Below the pieces are notes generated by a model. The model made no database searches. It was not told the origin of the DNA and saw nothing but the letters and a program-made list of their open reading frames with translations. A program made the translations under genes and the position numbers. A stretch of DNA of 60,000 nt, taken from Liolophura sinensis (taxonomy: Eukaryota > Mollusca > Polyplacophora > Chitonida > Chitonidae). The stretch lies in the NCBI RefSeq assembly GCF_032854445.1, contig NC_088297.1:21961127-22021126 (forward strand), written 5' to 3'. Positions 40,901 to 55,900 of the stretch are shown here, one piece after another. Within the stretch, counting starts at the first letter, position 1, and every line of letters starts with the position of its first letter.

Positions 40901-43900
40901 AGGCATAAAAATGTCCTTAATCACAGTAATCAATTTTCTGGACATCTCTTCTGGACTTCATTAATTAACAAGATAAGTTACATATGCATTTATAGGTTTA
41001 CCATTTCATAATTAACACTCAAAGCCAATGACTTGCAGACACGAAATACATACGATAAAACCACTGCCATTTGCATGGCATATATTAATTAGCACAGCAA
41101 TTTGCAAGCAATGACGTAAACATGTGGTACTTTTAGCAAAATCTTTTCGAATAATTGAACACATCGTCAATAAATCAGACAGGTTGACGTACAGTAGATG
41201 CACGAATGTACAAATAATATGTCATTTACATGTAGATCTCAGGGATTTTTCCTTCCCCAAACGAAAGTTATTAAAATACAGGTAAGTACATCCAAGTACT
41301 TCCAACAATGTCTCTGGCATCAAAAGTTCATTTACATTATAAACTCCAGATTTAAGTGTACATTATATGTTCATGTATTATTTGATTTACCTATTTCTTA
41401 ATTTGATTGCTGTTTTGTTCCCTAATATAAGCATGTCAATTTCATCAGACAAGCAATAAAGTACGGTAATACACTATATTGTCCATGTACATATGATTAT
41501 GGTTTACAGTTTAAATCTGTATTGCATTACCTGTACATCCATATTTTCCTTGCACGTCAATTAGTACCGACATGTACATACATGCAGGTGAAACACAACA
41601 GGGGAGTTTTGAGATCAAAATCTTTTGTCAGCAAATGTAAAAAAAAAAAAGTCCCACTGTACCACGTCACATTCAGAAGTGTCCAAAACAAAATCAACGG
41701 TCTTGGCACTTCCCATAGGTACCTATACGTGAACATACATGCATGACACCAAAACCTTTCCATCTGGAACTTCCTAAATTTACCAACACTCATGCAGCTC
41801 TTAAATTCTATCCATCACTTGTTTACTCTGTTAAAATAACTCTCTTCGAATTTTTTTCAGGAACTCATGATGTTATTATTGTGAAGTAATGTAACAGAGA
41901 ACAGTTGCCTAACATTTCCAACGATCCGCAGGGTACAGTAGGATTTTTACAGGTACCTTTTGCAACAGAAGACCTTAATTTTGAAACTCCCCTACACAGA
42001 TGGCAAACATACATGTGTGTACAAACTAGGCAGTTGTTGGCAATTTACATATATGTCCGTGCAGTAGACATTGGATTGCAATACCATAATGGTCAGGATA
42101 TAGTTCAATGATCTAATCATGTCATTGTACATGAATGATATCAGATCACTGCAGATTTTATGGTGCACTTTTTGTTCTGGATCCCAAGTGAATTCTACCT
42201 ATTGTACCTGTACATGCCTTATTTAAGTTTAAAGTGAGCCAGTCTGACTTTCTCACTGAAACACGCACATGTATGCGTATACTAGCTCTAGCCAAAATTA
42301 CATGCTACGTGTACATGTAATTTCAACAGTGAAGCAGCACCTCCTTGTCAAAGTAAACACATGTACATGTACATCAAGCGATATAGGTACCCTGATATAC
42401 ACATTGTAGGTGTAAAAGACAGGAACAGATAAGGTCTAGCACATGAATCAGCAATGAAGTTCCGTTGCGCTTCTATTGTTGGAATGGAATTCCTGCACAT
42501 GTCCAAAGTGGGACGTATTACGTCATTTCTGTGATGCTGGATGGATAGACCAAACCCGCCACAGATGAAACCGCGGGACACAACACATGGCTTCTCATTG
42601 AGCGACAAAAAGACTTGTGAGTCGTATGTCACATTAGCTCCACCTTTTATGAGAGGAAATCTACCGATAACCCATTACGTTTTTAACTATGTACATGTAA
42701 CTGCATTTGGTCTATCAAAAAGAAAATGACATTTTCTGAAATAGGACTTTTACCCTAAATTTAAAGTGACATCAGGAGATGAGACTATGAATTAATACAT
42801 TTATTTATACAGGAGATTTTCAGCAGAAATCAATCAGCATAAATCCAATCATACATGTACTTTTGTAGTTATTTTAGAATTGACCAAAAACTTTTTCAAA
42901 ATATCATCATTGTCAGTGCATGAGCTGCAGTTCAAAGTCAGTAATATACATTACACCATTTCTAATAGGTTTTCAACAATGTAATAGCACATATTAAACA
43001 TAGCACATGGTCCAAATCTGACATCAACGGAAATGCAATAATTTGAGCTATATTTCTGGGTTACCAAAACACTAAAAATCAGATTCCATTAGCAAATATG
43101 GATATTTTGCTTGAAATCTCTTGCACATCATCTTTAACCTGGATGATATAGGCCCCCAAAGTTACAGACCTCACTGAGAAACCACTGCACATAAAGATAT
43201 GAAGACCACCAGCAACGCCTAATATCTGTACATATAGAATAAAGTTCCTCTCTACACATGGATTAAGTTTCCAGTTTTTATACAGAGTTAAGAGGCCTGT
43301 ATGCACTACACTTAACCAGGGTTGACAGAAAGGCTTTAGCCAATGATTGTAGAGTCCGAAACTGCCAGTTCAAGTTCAACAAGGGTTTATTGGTATAGAG
43401 GTATAAAATGCCCAGAGTTCAATAACTGTTGATTTTCAATCAATACGAGTCAGTGTACTTGTACCTGAGGTACTTGCATGCTCGGCAAAGTACATACATA
43501 TATATCACACACAACCGGGAAAGCCACACGTGGGGTATAATACTGTAGGTTCTCGACTTACATCTCAAGTAGCATTAGGAAAGTCCATTTATCAAACATT
43601 CATGGTTTTGCAGTGAGTCATGGCTGCTCTGAGCCAATCATCAACACACTCTCTGGTCACGTGACTAGAGTATGGGTGGTGAAAACAAAGTGAATTTAAC
43701 CCAGGTGAGATAGGCAATGAAGATGATTTTAGCATAAAAAATGAAAAATTTTTAGGTAAAAGTTTTTAGTAGTAGTTTTTTAGGTAAAAGATTCTTTTGG
43801 GAAAAGTAATCAGGATGTATTCAGCCTTCAGACATAATATTTTCAATGTCCTGTAGTACTTTAAACTTTAGGAATGTGTAAAAATCAGCATTTGCCCATT

Positions 43901-46900
43901 AGCTACATGTTATTTATCACCTCCTGCTCCTTGCCAGGAACCCGGGTGCTCGAAACACATGCAGGAGCCAACACTTTTTGGCAAACCCGGCTTTATAGGC
44001 AAATAATTCAGCCTATTTATAATTTGATTTAGCCTCTAGAGCTAGTGACTATGTTATCGTTAATCCCATGGGCTGTATGGATCAGAAAAACTTAATAATT
44101 ACACACTGAAGAATTTGTCACTTCTAAACATACATACATACATTTTGCTGTAATCCTCCCGTACCAGTAATATTATAAGCTTACGTTATACACAACAAGT
44201 GTTATTCTGAGAAGCAAAGACTGCATTGTCATTCATATTTCAGCATTTTATTTTGCTATCATTATTAGAATAAAATACTGAAATACGGAGTCACAATGAA
44301 GTCTTATTACACAAGCAGAAATTTACTTTCAGCGAACCTATAGTACATGACCATATAACTTTACAGAGGAATAAAACTGAAAAATCATTGTGTAAAGTCT
44401 TACAAACAATACCGTATTTCACCAAAAATTTGGTACGTGAAAATACACTATGAGATTTCAGGTTTTAAACTCATACTTTTGATGCCACTTCTGACATTTT
44501 TCTCATTAACCAAACTCCACAAAAATACTTTCACCTGGGAACAATTAATACGCTGGATGAATCAATCAGAATCAAGCAAAATGTATTACCTGAAGACAGG
44601 TAAACTTTAAGCGAAATACAGAAATCAAAATGTGTAATTTGGCACAGATACACGTTTACTGTGTCATACCATACCCCTTGTAGCTGACTTAGTGTAACTT
44701 CCCAATGTACACCGGCCATCCTGGACTTCAGTGGACAGGTAATATAGTGCCAAAATACCAAGAATGCACCTGTATATCCTAATGATCAGCAGGTCTGGGC
44801 TTCCAGTTAACCGCAGCCAGTGTCAGACCAACTCTGAATGTTGGCAGCTTTCACCTGGACAGTTTGAGCAGTTATTACATGGTCCAAACACTGTTGTTAA
44901 CAGCATAGTTACGCTACCTTTAATTAAAGGTGTGCCTAACACGCTAATTAAGTGGAACTATAGCCACAGGGTAAATACTGGCCTCTGGCCACCGCATGAC
45001 CATTATCTCAGCAGGCCATTGATAAGTACCAAGCCTTACACCCTAACATGACAACACGTCCATTAATTACCATGCAGGAACTCCAGGCACAATTAACAGT
45101 GCAAGTGAATATGTTCATAACCATGGCAACAGTAATACCTCATGCTAACACTTAATATATGCTCAGTGCATCTATTTGCCAAAGCAGAATGGTTAATTTT
45201 ATCATTCACCCCAAATTCACCCTCATCCCTTTCCTACAGAGCCATATCCAGAGTCATTCACCCTTACTCATTTCCTACAGAGCCATATCCAGGGTCATTC
45301 ACCCTTACCCCTTTCCTACAGAGCCATATCCAGAGTCTTTCACCCTTACCCATTTCCTACAGGGCCATATCCAGAGTCATTCACCCTCATCCCTTTCCTA
45401 CAGAGCCATATCCAGTCATTCACCCTTACCCCTTTCCTACAGGGCCATATCCAGAGTCATTCACCCTTACCCATTTCCTACAGGGCCATATCCAGAGTCA
45501 TTCACCCTTACCCCTTTCCCACAGGGCCATATCCAGGGTCATTCACCCTTACCCCTTTCCTACAGAGCCATAGCTAGAGTCATTTCGGCTCTTGAAAACG
45601 TTTCGGCTCCCACACTGTCTTCTGGTCAAAACTTAACAAGCTGTGTTAAAATTGACGAGTAAATTAAACCAAAACACAATGGTATACCAATAAAAAGTCA
45701 AGTTTTCATACAAATTTCTTTCATTCACGGGCTTAAAAGCTCTTAGAAAGCATCATTTTCAGTTGTATTTTTAAAACTTCTTTATGCACTGTCACAATGT
45801 CACCATAAAAGCCTGGGATCAGAGCCTTTAATGTTTTTCTAGATATGGCCCTGTCCTATAGCTTGTACTCAACACCAGCTCATCTTATAAGGGCGTATTC
45901 AAGGTAATGATAATCCTAGAGTTCATAACTGCGTTGCAGGTAGCACAAAATTTAAATAGATGTTACTACATGCACATGAAGCTTTAACAACTGGCAAGGT
46001 CCAAGTACTTCATTATTTTCTTACCAATAAAATACATTATGAAAATTGCACATACATGTAGGCATGTTTCTGAGGTGCAAGTACAATGTACGGATTACAT
46101 TCAAAACAAGCAATACATTATCATGTACATCTGTGAATGATGTGCAAGTATTACATGTAATTTCATTTATTTATTTACTTGATCCGTGTTTTAAGCCGCA
46201 CTCAAGAATATTTCACTTATACAGTGGTCGTCAGGATTATGGTTAGACGAAACCGGGCAGAGCCCAGTGGAAACCCAGGGTCATCTGCACGTTGCTGGCA
46301 GATCTTCCCACATACAGCCTACAGGTACTTAAAATTTATTTACTTGATCGGTGTTTTAAGCCGCACCCAAGAATATTTCACTTATGCAGTGGCCATCAGC
46401 ATTACGGTTAGAGGAAACCAGGCAGAGCCCAGTGGAAACCCAGGGTCATCCGTACATTTCTGGCAGATCTTCCCACATACGGCCTACAGGTACTTAAAAT
46501 TTATTTACTTACATGTATTTACTTGATCAGTGTTTTACACCGCACTCAAGAATATTTCACTTATACAGTGGTCACCAGCATTATGGTTAGAGGAAACCGG
46601 GCAGAGCAAGGTGGAAATGCACGGCCATTCGTAGGTTGCTGGCAGACCTTACCACATAGGGCCTACAGGTACCTATAATTACAACAAACATTACATGTAC
46701 TGTACGTGTTTACATGGAATGTACACATACCATTATTCATGACAGTGCATGAAGGAGACGAAATTAAATACCTAGCATTTGGATTATTATTTCTTTTCTA
46801 TAAAATTTACAAATTACAACAATATGTAGGGCTAAAAAGTAAAAACAAACATTAACAAAATAAACTGGTACCACTTCATAGAAGGGAACATTCAGCAGAA

Positions 46901-49900
46901 ATACAAGTATGTAAGTCTCTCAATGGTAATAACCTTAATCATTGTCCTAAAGCATAGAATACATGCATGTCACAGCTGACCATCCGTTAAGAGAAATACC
47001 CAGAAAAACTAGTTATTCCAAAAGTAGCCAGTGGCCGGTGGCTTGACCAATGCTAAACTATTAATACAGATGTACATAAGAAACATTAGAATTTGTTGGG
47101 ACAATAGCTTGAAATCTTTGGTAACAGACCTGTCAGGACCTTCGGCATATCAAATAACCGTTATAATCAACAAAACTGTGACAAACCAACTGGTCACTGA
47201 CCTGAGACACTAGCTCACAGCATGCACAGCAGATGATGTACCCAACAAACAATGGGGGAATTATAAACAGTTTATCACAAAGTTTATGACATGTTTCAAC
47301 AACAACATGTTTGCCAGTCATGGTGCATGTGACTATGTTGTTCACACTCAACAGACCTCCTTGAACAAGCAAGACGAAATCTGGATACTAAATCTAATTA
47401 CCGTTTGTACATGCACACTGCACGAATATACCGTCAGAGAACCGCAGCCTTATATGGCCAGGTCAGCTTCACTATGTATGTGTAACGAACTGTCAAGAAG
47501 CATAATTTAAAAATTTTACAGTCTCCAACAAGGCACATGTAGAACTATACATGGTGCCGGTGTGAAGCAGGACATCAAGTCACTGTTACATGAAAAATGG
47601 ATTGTAGAGTAACGTCTATACTGCTACAGTGCATCACTTTCTATTGTGATGTTGTACTGTGTTTATTGTGATGTCATCATGATAAGCTCGGAAAGGGAAC
47701 AAATGACATCAAGGTTCTGCTGCTGGCCGTTTGACAGGTGCCCACTGACATGGACGAGCTGGACTATACACCTACCAAGAGAAGCCTACCACACAGTTAA
47801 CAAATATAAAAGGTGAGTTACTAGATTACAGTACGTTCTCAGCAAGTTTTACACTTTAAATTTCCTTAAATGCCATCATCCAATGACTGTGAGGACATGC
47901 ATGCTGTTGGATAACGCCGAATGACTCCAACTCCTTTTCTTATATTGGCCTAGCGTTGTTGGAGTCTCGACGCTTACAATGTTAATGTCGTACTCAACGA
48001 AGGTCCAGGCTGATTTTCTTTGTTATCCAACAAGTTTCGTGCAAATAAAAGACAGCAACTTAAAGACCTGCTCTCTGCATCCAGCGCACCGCCATCATAC
48101 GTTCCTACTCAACGCAGAATAAATTTATTATAGCCATGAAGGCTTCCATGGTATATAAGAAAAGGAGTAGAGAGTCTTTCAAGGCTAGCTTTTGGACCTT
48201 TAAAGAACAAGTCTTTGTACAATGAGTTTCAATCTTAGGACTCAGTTACATATAAAATACAGGTGACATGTACTTGAACTACTGTTTAAGACCTCACATG
48301 CACATGTACAATATATTTACAGGTATATAAACAAACCATTTTGTGACTGGAGTATTAAATAATTCACATACATGCATATTTTAAAGATATTAGATGTACA
48401 TATATGTAATACAAATATCAAAATAACATGCAATGCCCTCAAACCGCTTGGCCTTACTGGAGAAATGTAATGTCAAGTGAGTTACTTTGATCACAATTTT
48501 CCATAGAATACATGATTTACAAGCCTTTCATAAAATTTAATTTAAATGACCCCCAATGACCTTAAAAATCAACAGAGTTCTTCCTAATAATAACAAGTAT
48601 GCATGGTATACAGGGAAAAATAGGATAAGGAGCATGTCACTGAAAATCTGTAGGGTTCTTCCTCAAATGTTCAAGAGACAGATGGAGTAAGTGGTTACCA
48701 TCAAATGACCAGACAGATGAAGAGGGGCAGATGGCCAGATTATAAACAATTGCAACTGCAAGGTATGTGCATGTTGTATGTTTTTTAGTAAACCATGTGC
48801 ACAAATTTTAGAAAAAAATTGTGTTAACAATTACAAATGTAGGCATGCTGACCAGTTTTTAACATTACCACTGAAAAAATAGGTCAAGGTCGGTAAAAAA
48901 AATAAGGTTCTCCTGCATGGAAAAGTGGAAGTTAAGTGAATTTGGGGTAATCTGTTCAGGAGATGGAAGGACACCGACCTCTACAAAAATACCCTCGGCC
49001 AAAACAGGTAGAGAGGTGTAACAAAACAATTAAATGGTAAATTCCCGAGGATGATGCATGTCAAGTATACATGACAAACAATAACTTTTCTATAAAACCA
49101 GCCTGTACCTTTATACATGTACACTGAAACATTAAAGTATCATAAACTTTTATGTATTTATGTGTCTATAATCATGCAATAACTCCAGAGCATGTAAAAA
49201 CATGTATATAATGGATGCTATCGTACAACATACTCCACATGACCTAAAATTTCGTCCACACATGTGCATTTTTGGAGGCATTTACTTTCACAACATATTA
49301 CTTTTCGAGCTGAAACTTACAATTTTCCAGCAGAAGATCATCCCATGTTCCAAGCAAACCTCAAAACACCTTTCTAATATCAACTGAACTCTGAGAACCA
49401 GGAAAAATGGACAAGTTAGTCATGGGCGAAATTTATGGTCAGATAGAGTAAACGAGTATGCATATACATGTATATCAGGCTCATTGGTTTGACTGGCACC
49501 TACATGTACACATACTGTTAAAGTCAAGTGGGCCAGCGATGTTTGTTTCATATGGCCTATTACTTTTATATTGAACTGCTAAAGCAACTTGATCAGGACA
49601 GCCTCAAAACTTAAAAACTTACGGTTATATATTATTGATCAAGTTAAAGACCGTGTGGATTGTGTACCTACATTATTCAGTGCCTATCTTCAGCAGAGTT
49701 CATCAATTAAGGCCTCGATCTTGTTTGAATTCAGGGAGGATCGCACTATACATTTGCACGATGTTAACAATACAAATGAAATCATTCAATGAATACTGTG
49801 CTGGCATCATACGTATACCAACAATGCTTTCACCTCACGCAATTTGTGCAGAAACTCACCAAGACTTTCCTTTTCCAGACACCTTATACTATTAAACCAG

Positions 49901-52900
49901 GCCTATAGCTGTCCTTCAATATTAAAATCACAATCATTAGCAGTCACCTTCATTTCTCAAACCAGTTGTTCAGTTTTTCTAGTGAACAACTCATGTGTAC
50001 AACAAAAGTCTGACACAGCCAGACTCAATCCAGACTTTATTACTCCAGTGTCATATGCGTATGAATACAAAGCAAATAAAACCCTATAGTCATGACTGGA
50101 CTCCAGAGTGCCAAAGTTAATGAAGACCCTGGAGCTCTAACTATACAGCTATAGAGATGTAGTTCACCCTTTACACCCTTCTCTGACAACAAGCTGCCAG
50201 AGACGTCCACAAAAGGGGCTGTAGAGAAAGTAAATGTACTACAACACAAATCTTAATACTGCTGTGTGTATAAAAAAGATAAAGAGCAGAGAGTTAATCA
50301 TGGCTCTCAAATTCCCATTCATCTGTCTGCCATATTGCTGTACATGTACCAGTGTGGGTAAAACCTGTACATCTAACAGTGATCTACAAAGCAATGGTCA
50401 GCAAAGAAAAAGACACGGATCTAGCCATTACCATTGATGTATCCTAACTACCTCAACCATTTCGCATGAGAAAGAACCACTTTCAGTGCAATTTAAGCAC
50501 ATTTCTCACTTGATTTTGGAGACAAAACTACATTGGTTAGATTGTCCAATTTCAGCACTTCACTAAAAGTCTAATTTTACTAGTCTACGAAGAATAAAGC
50601 CTTTAGAATATGCTTGAATAAACACATTGCCATCAGTACAGTACCTGTACCATATTTGGCCTCAAATTTTGTCCAATGGGAATAGTTTATTCTCCTTTTG
50701 CCTGATTCTGACAGTTCCACATATTGATCTTAAAATGGTGTTTTTGGTTGTTGTTTTCTAGTTGTTTTTTTTGCTTTTGTTTATGAGTAGTTTTTGGAAC
50801 CAATTCAGAATGATATCCTACTGGAATCAATATTTTTACGATCTTTATTTCATCTGTCAGTGAAAATGCAGATTTTTAGGGCAAATACAGCACCAGTATA
50901 CAAGCACACATAGTCTATTGTGCCATTGTGTTCAGTTCATTTTTTATACTGTCGATGACCGTTCACCACAAAGCTCTGTGATCATCCACTTCAATATCCT
51001 AGCCCTCTTCACCCAGAATCGTCATCGAAGAGCCAAGTCAAGTGCGACCACAAAGATCAAAGAGCAAAATGACCCTCCCTAGGGAAAAGCGCTACACATA
51101 AAACACCACATTACCTGACCATAGCAACGGACCACCATACTGAATTCCCTCGTTAAGGGCTGTCATGGCCTTTCTGTTGACATTTACAAACAGTGCTGTG
51201 ATGGTAATGGCCTGATGGCCATAACCAGTGTCACAAGATGGCTATGACCAGTGTCGTCAAGATTACAATGAAAACTCCTTATGTACTGGTACATTTGTAT
51301 ACAGCAGTAAATTTAAAACGCTTTCTATTTATTTATTTATTTCATTGGTGTTTTATGCTGAAATCGAGAGTATTTCACTCATACAGTGGTGGCCAGCATA
51401 CATGTATGTGGCGGGAGAAAACCCATGGAATAATCTTCTACATGCATATACAGATACACAGAGCTGTTAATCATATCCAGTATCACAGCATCAAGGAACG
51501 CATACTGTATTAATTTTATGCAAAGTCTGTCAAGAGTAAAAGGGCTCAAAAAAAAAAAAATGTACATACATATGTGGCATTTCAAGGCAAAGATCACTCT
51601 AAAATAAAGGTATACATCAGATGAAGACCATTAAAAACTGTCCAGGAAAATAGTTGGATTTATTATTTTTTTTTTTTAGAGTTTTTCTAACCGAGTAAAA
51701 TTGTGTTAAAAGATCAGATTCTACGGTGGTCTTTTGTGACCCAGAGGTTATCAATTGCACCACTTCCATACTTTTTGCCAGAAATAATTTGTTTCAAAGT
51801 CAAATCAGTGATGTATTATGTATATGCATTTTGAATGATGAAATGTAGCAGTCTAATGTGTTTTAAGTAGCAAAATCTTATGTGATGTCACTGATCCCAA
51901 TGTGGTCAGAAAAGTCCACCACAGAATAAAATATTCAAATGCATTTTACTAGGTTAAAAAAATTGTAAAAAAAATAAATCCATCTATTTTCTTGGACGGT
52001 TTTTAATGGTCTTTCCCCTGATACATACTTCATTTTAGCGTTTTCTTGCCTTTAAAATTATGACAACATACACATGTGTATATATGGTGCTTAAGATACT
52101 TTGCTATAAACCTGTTACATTTTGAACATGTCTTCAAGGTTTATATATTTACTGCTATAATGTGTCATTAACACAATGTACAATGATGTTGTGCATATTA
52201 TTTCTAATTTAAATATAAATATAGTATAAATCAGCACAGCGGGGTCCAGAAATCCATGTACATGTACATTACTCAAAGAAAGCTTCCTTCCTTTTAGTAT
52301 TGGATGACAAAATACCAAATATGAAAAAGCAATATTTATCTTTGTTTTGAGTTACTTTTCTACACTGTAAATCCAGAGACACTGGTTTACCTGTACATAT
52401 ATACATGGGTATATATACATGATATACCTGTACATAAACCTGGATCAGGATTACCAAGCTGTCGTAGACTTACGACACACTGTAGTCTTACCTTCAAAAC
52501 AGCTTACTGCACTAAAACTGTGAACCACCTTAAGGACTTTTCATTTTAATACGAAGAGCCGTTGTAGATCTTCATGGCAACAATTAAAATCACAGACTTT
52601 TATAAGTCTAAAGAAGCTTTATTATCCTGGGCTGGCTCCTGAGGACAACAGAATTATCAGCCAAAGATGTAACACAGCAATGGGGATGAGACATAAACTT
52701 CTTCCTGTCTGTAACAAAGCTGTCTAAGCTACATGTCAGGAGTCTTTGTTATTTGATTTATTTTACTGACGTTTCACTTATACGACGGTAGCCACATTAT
52801 AGTTGTAGGAAACTGAGCGCAGCCCCCGGACACCCATAGCCATCTGCAGCTTGCTGGCAGATCTTCCCACGTACACCCTGAGAGGAAGCTAGTGAACTCT

Positions 52901-55900
52901 TTCGTTCTTTCCTTTATTACGTCACAATGATCACTGTACGTGCGCTCATTAAACAGCTAGGTAGTATACACAAGCGCTGCAACAGAAGACAACGACGTGT
53001 TCTGCTTGCATTGCACACTATGAGTATACCCAACTATACCATTAGTACAGTGATCACATATGGTCAGACCTCAGTGCCTCACCCACATCGGGATTATTTT
53101 ATTGATCAATCGTCTGCACACTTCTGTCTGTTGGTAACTGCACAGCCAGCTCTCTGGCCAAATGAGCACCAGAGACACAATGGTTCGAAATGCCGTCACC
53201 CAATCCCTTAACGATTCGTAACCTGATAATTACAGGTGCACATTATGCTATCTACAGGGCGGCCTGTACAGGGTATACAGTCCATACACTGCATTTAACC
53301 ACGAAAAGAGGACAGGTAAAATTATCTCACATTGACAGTTATTTATTCATTCACATGATAGTTGTTTAACACCATTCAAGAATTTATCACGTAGGCCATC
53401 ATCATTAATATATTTGTTACACGTATTAAACCGCATCATCTGTGGCTGCTTATTATGACAAAGGTCCCCTGAAGGCCTAAGCACAGTCGTGTAGAGAGTA
53501 TTATTACTGAAAGTTTGAATACATGTACATCTGTAACATTTATAATATACATCTGTTATGGAACTTATTTAGGGGAAGTTGTGGGGATGGTAAATTAATG
53601 CAAAGGCTAAGGACGGGATAAAAAATGGGAGGAGAAACATGGGCTTTTGGCTCTCATGAGCACACCCGGATAGCACAGTGTATAATATCACATTCCTGTA
53701 TTAATTAGATCCCAAGCCCATGTAAAACAATGTTTCAATGTGACAAATATGTAAGATGTTACACATGTATGCTTAACTGTATAAGGAAATATTATATAAT
53801 ATACTCACATCTAATGAACCTTTGGTAAGTCGTTTCCGGGGAGACACCTCAATTTCCAAATACCTGCAGAAATGAGAAGGCAGAAAATGGTACATGGAAT
53901 TTATTAATAATAATTAAGTCAGAGGTGAAAACTGTGGCTGTTTGTGAACATGCTAACAACATTCATAAGAAAGAGCGGCAAGTCTGGAAACTGTTCTTAA
54001 AGTTTATGTGACATGATTGACAAATTTTCCAGGAACTTGTACATGTACCTGTACATCATATTTTGTGGCTAATTAAAAGAATAGGGATTTTGAGAATGGG
54101 GACTTTTTTTGTTTTTTGGGGGAGCTAAACTCCCTGGTTTAAATAAACACATTTATTAGATGGTCTGGTTTATTCCTGGTTTCTCATGTGTCTGTATATT
54201 AAGGCAGTATTGATGCAGAGTACAATAATTACTAATAATTAATTTTCAAACAAAATATGAATTTGAAGACACTGTGCAGTTTTCAAGTTATGTCCTTAAT
54301 GACAACAGCATGATATAAATTTGTGATATTGCCTGTCACTGACAAACGAATTACAACTGCTGTGATGTCCAGATAATTCCAGAGCCAGAGTGGAATTATC
54401 AGTCAGCCAAAAGGATGAAAAAAGGATGACATGACATTAGCATGTTCCTCAAAAATTCATGATATGTATAAACACTAAAGCCAAGATTATGGTTATGTGG
54501 AAAACAAATTTATCCCAAAAATTCAAATTTACTTTTATTTTTCTTCATCTATGAGGCATATTTGTTGTCTCAAAATCACCTCTCCATCTTGTGCGTATTT
54601 TCTATCAATGTTCGGAAATTTTCAGAAACGGTGAGCAACTTGCATTTCGCCAGACTCTTCACCCACCGTGTTGCTTCGACATATAATGGATTGAGGTCAC
54701 AACAACTAAATGAGATCCAGAGTGATCACTGGTGCCTTCTGCATGTTTGAAAAAATGCAGTTGAAAGCGATTTGTACGTCAAAGAACAAGGCTGAGAACG
54801 TTTATAGGCGCTTTTATATATGTCAATATACATTGTACATCCTAAACTTCACATACAGAAACAAAAACCATGCACTTTAATAATGAGTATCACTTTGGAA
54901 CATCTTTCAAATGGATAACATGAACTCTTGGGCTAGACTTTCCTGTACACTCCCACTGCAGTACTACAGGTACACTAGCTGTACATGCATGTATTTGAGA
55001 ATGAAAGTGAAAACTAAAATGTCAGGACAACAGAAAGTTACCTGTACATTTCACAAGCTGCTTCAGACTGTTTAAAGGGATGGATATAAACATGACTGGT
55101 AGATACGTCTAAGGGGTGAGGATAAGCAGTATTTTGTTTTCAGATTAGAGCACTGGGGCCACTTTCTCACAACTTAGTTACTCATATTTCACGTAACTTT
55201 TTCTGTGTAAAAGTTGTTGTCTGGGTAAAACTGCCACAAGGTTACGTCATTTACGAGAAAAGTCATGATTTATGAAATTTTCTGAAAGTAGTCTCAGGTT
55301 GGTAATTACAGTAATATTTAATTAGCAAATATGTCCAAAAGTGTTAACCTGATTAACAAGCCGCAGCTGTGGTGAAAATGGTGGTCAAGACAGACTGCAG
55401 TAACCCCATAAGTAACCAACAAAGGCTTTTTGCAGAATAAGAGAACAACTGCTTTATAGCAGACCCGACACAACAAAAACAGTGTCCTGCCTACAGCCTT
55501 ATTGTATATAAATTATAATCTCTTTCCTACTCAGTCCAATTTTTGATGTTCTAACTAAACTTCCAAACACCCACATGTAGGGAGCAGCATGCACCGAACA
55601 GATCTTGAAAATGCTTAAATGTCGACCATCCATGCCAACAAAAATCGGATCATGAGATTTCATGTTGAATGAGGGAGGGCATTTGGCTAGCTACGATACT
55701 TGATGTTGTCACACTTCATCTATGATTTGTGACTCATGCCAGCAAGAAATTTCTGGACAGTATTTCATTTTGATCTTATGACTTTTGACATAAATTACCG
55801 ATCAGAATCACTGTTTCTTAGGGTTGGACTTGCAGCCAAGGGAAATCAAAATGTACTTTCCATTTAGTATTAGTCGCCACTGATGGCCTGCCATTCTAGG

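Noticed and set aside
45142-45662. Frames of 143 and 167 codons
   Set aside because: Repeat read-through of the 41-bp array; the two frames overlap and encode the same repeat shifted.
49589-49792. 67-codon plus-strand frame with protein-like composition
   Set aside because: No family resemblance, no start or splice context, overlapped by another equal frame; lies in DCDC2 intron 2.
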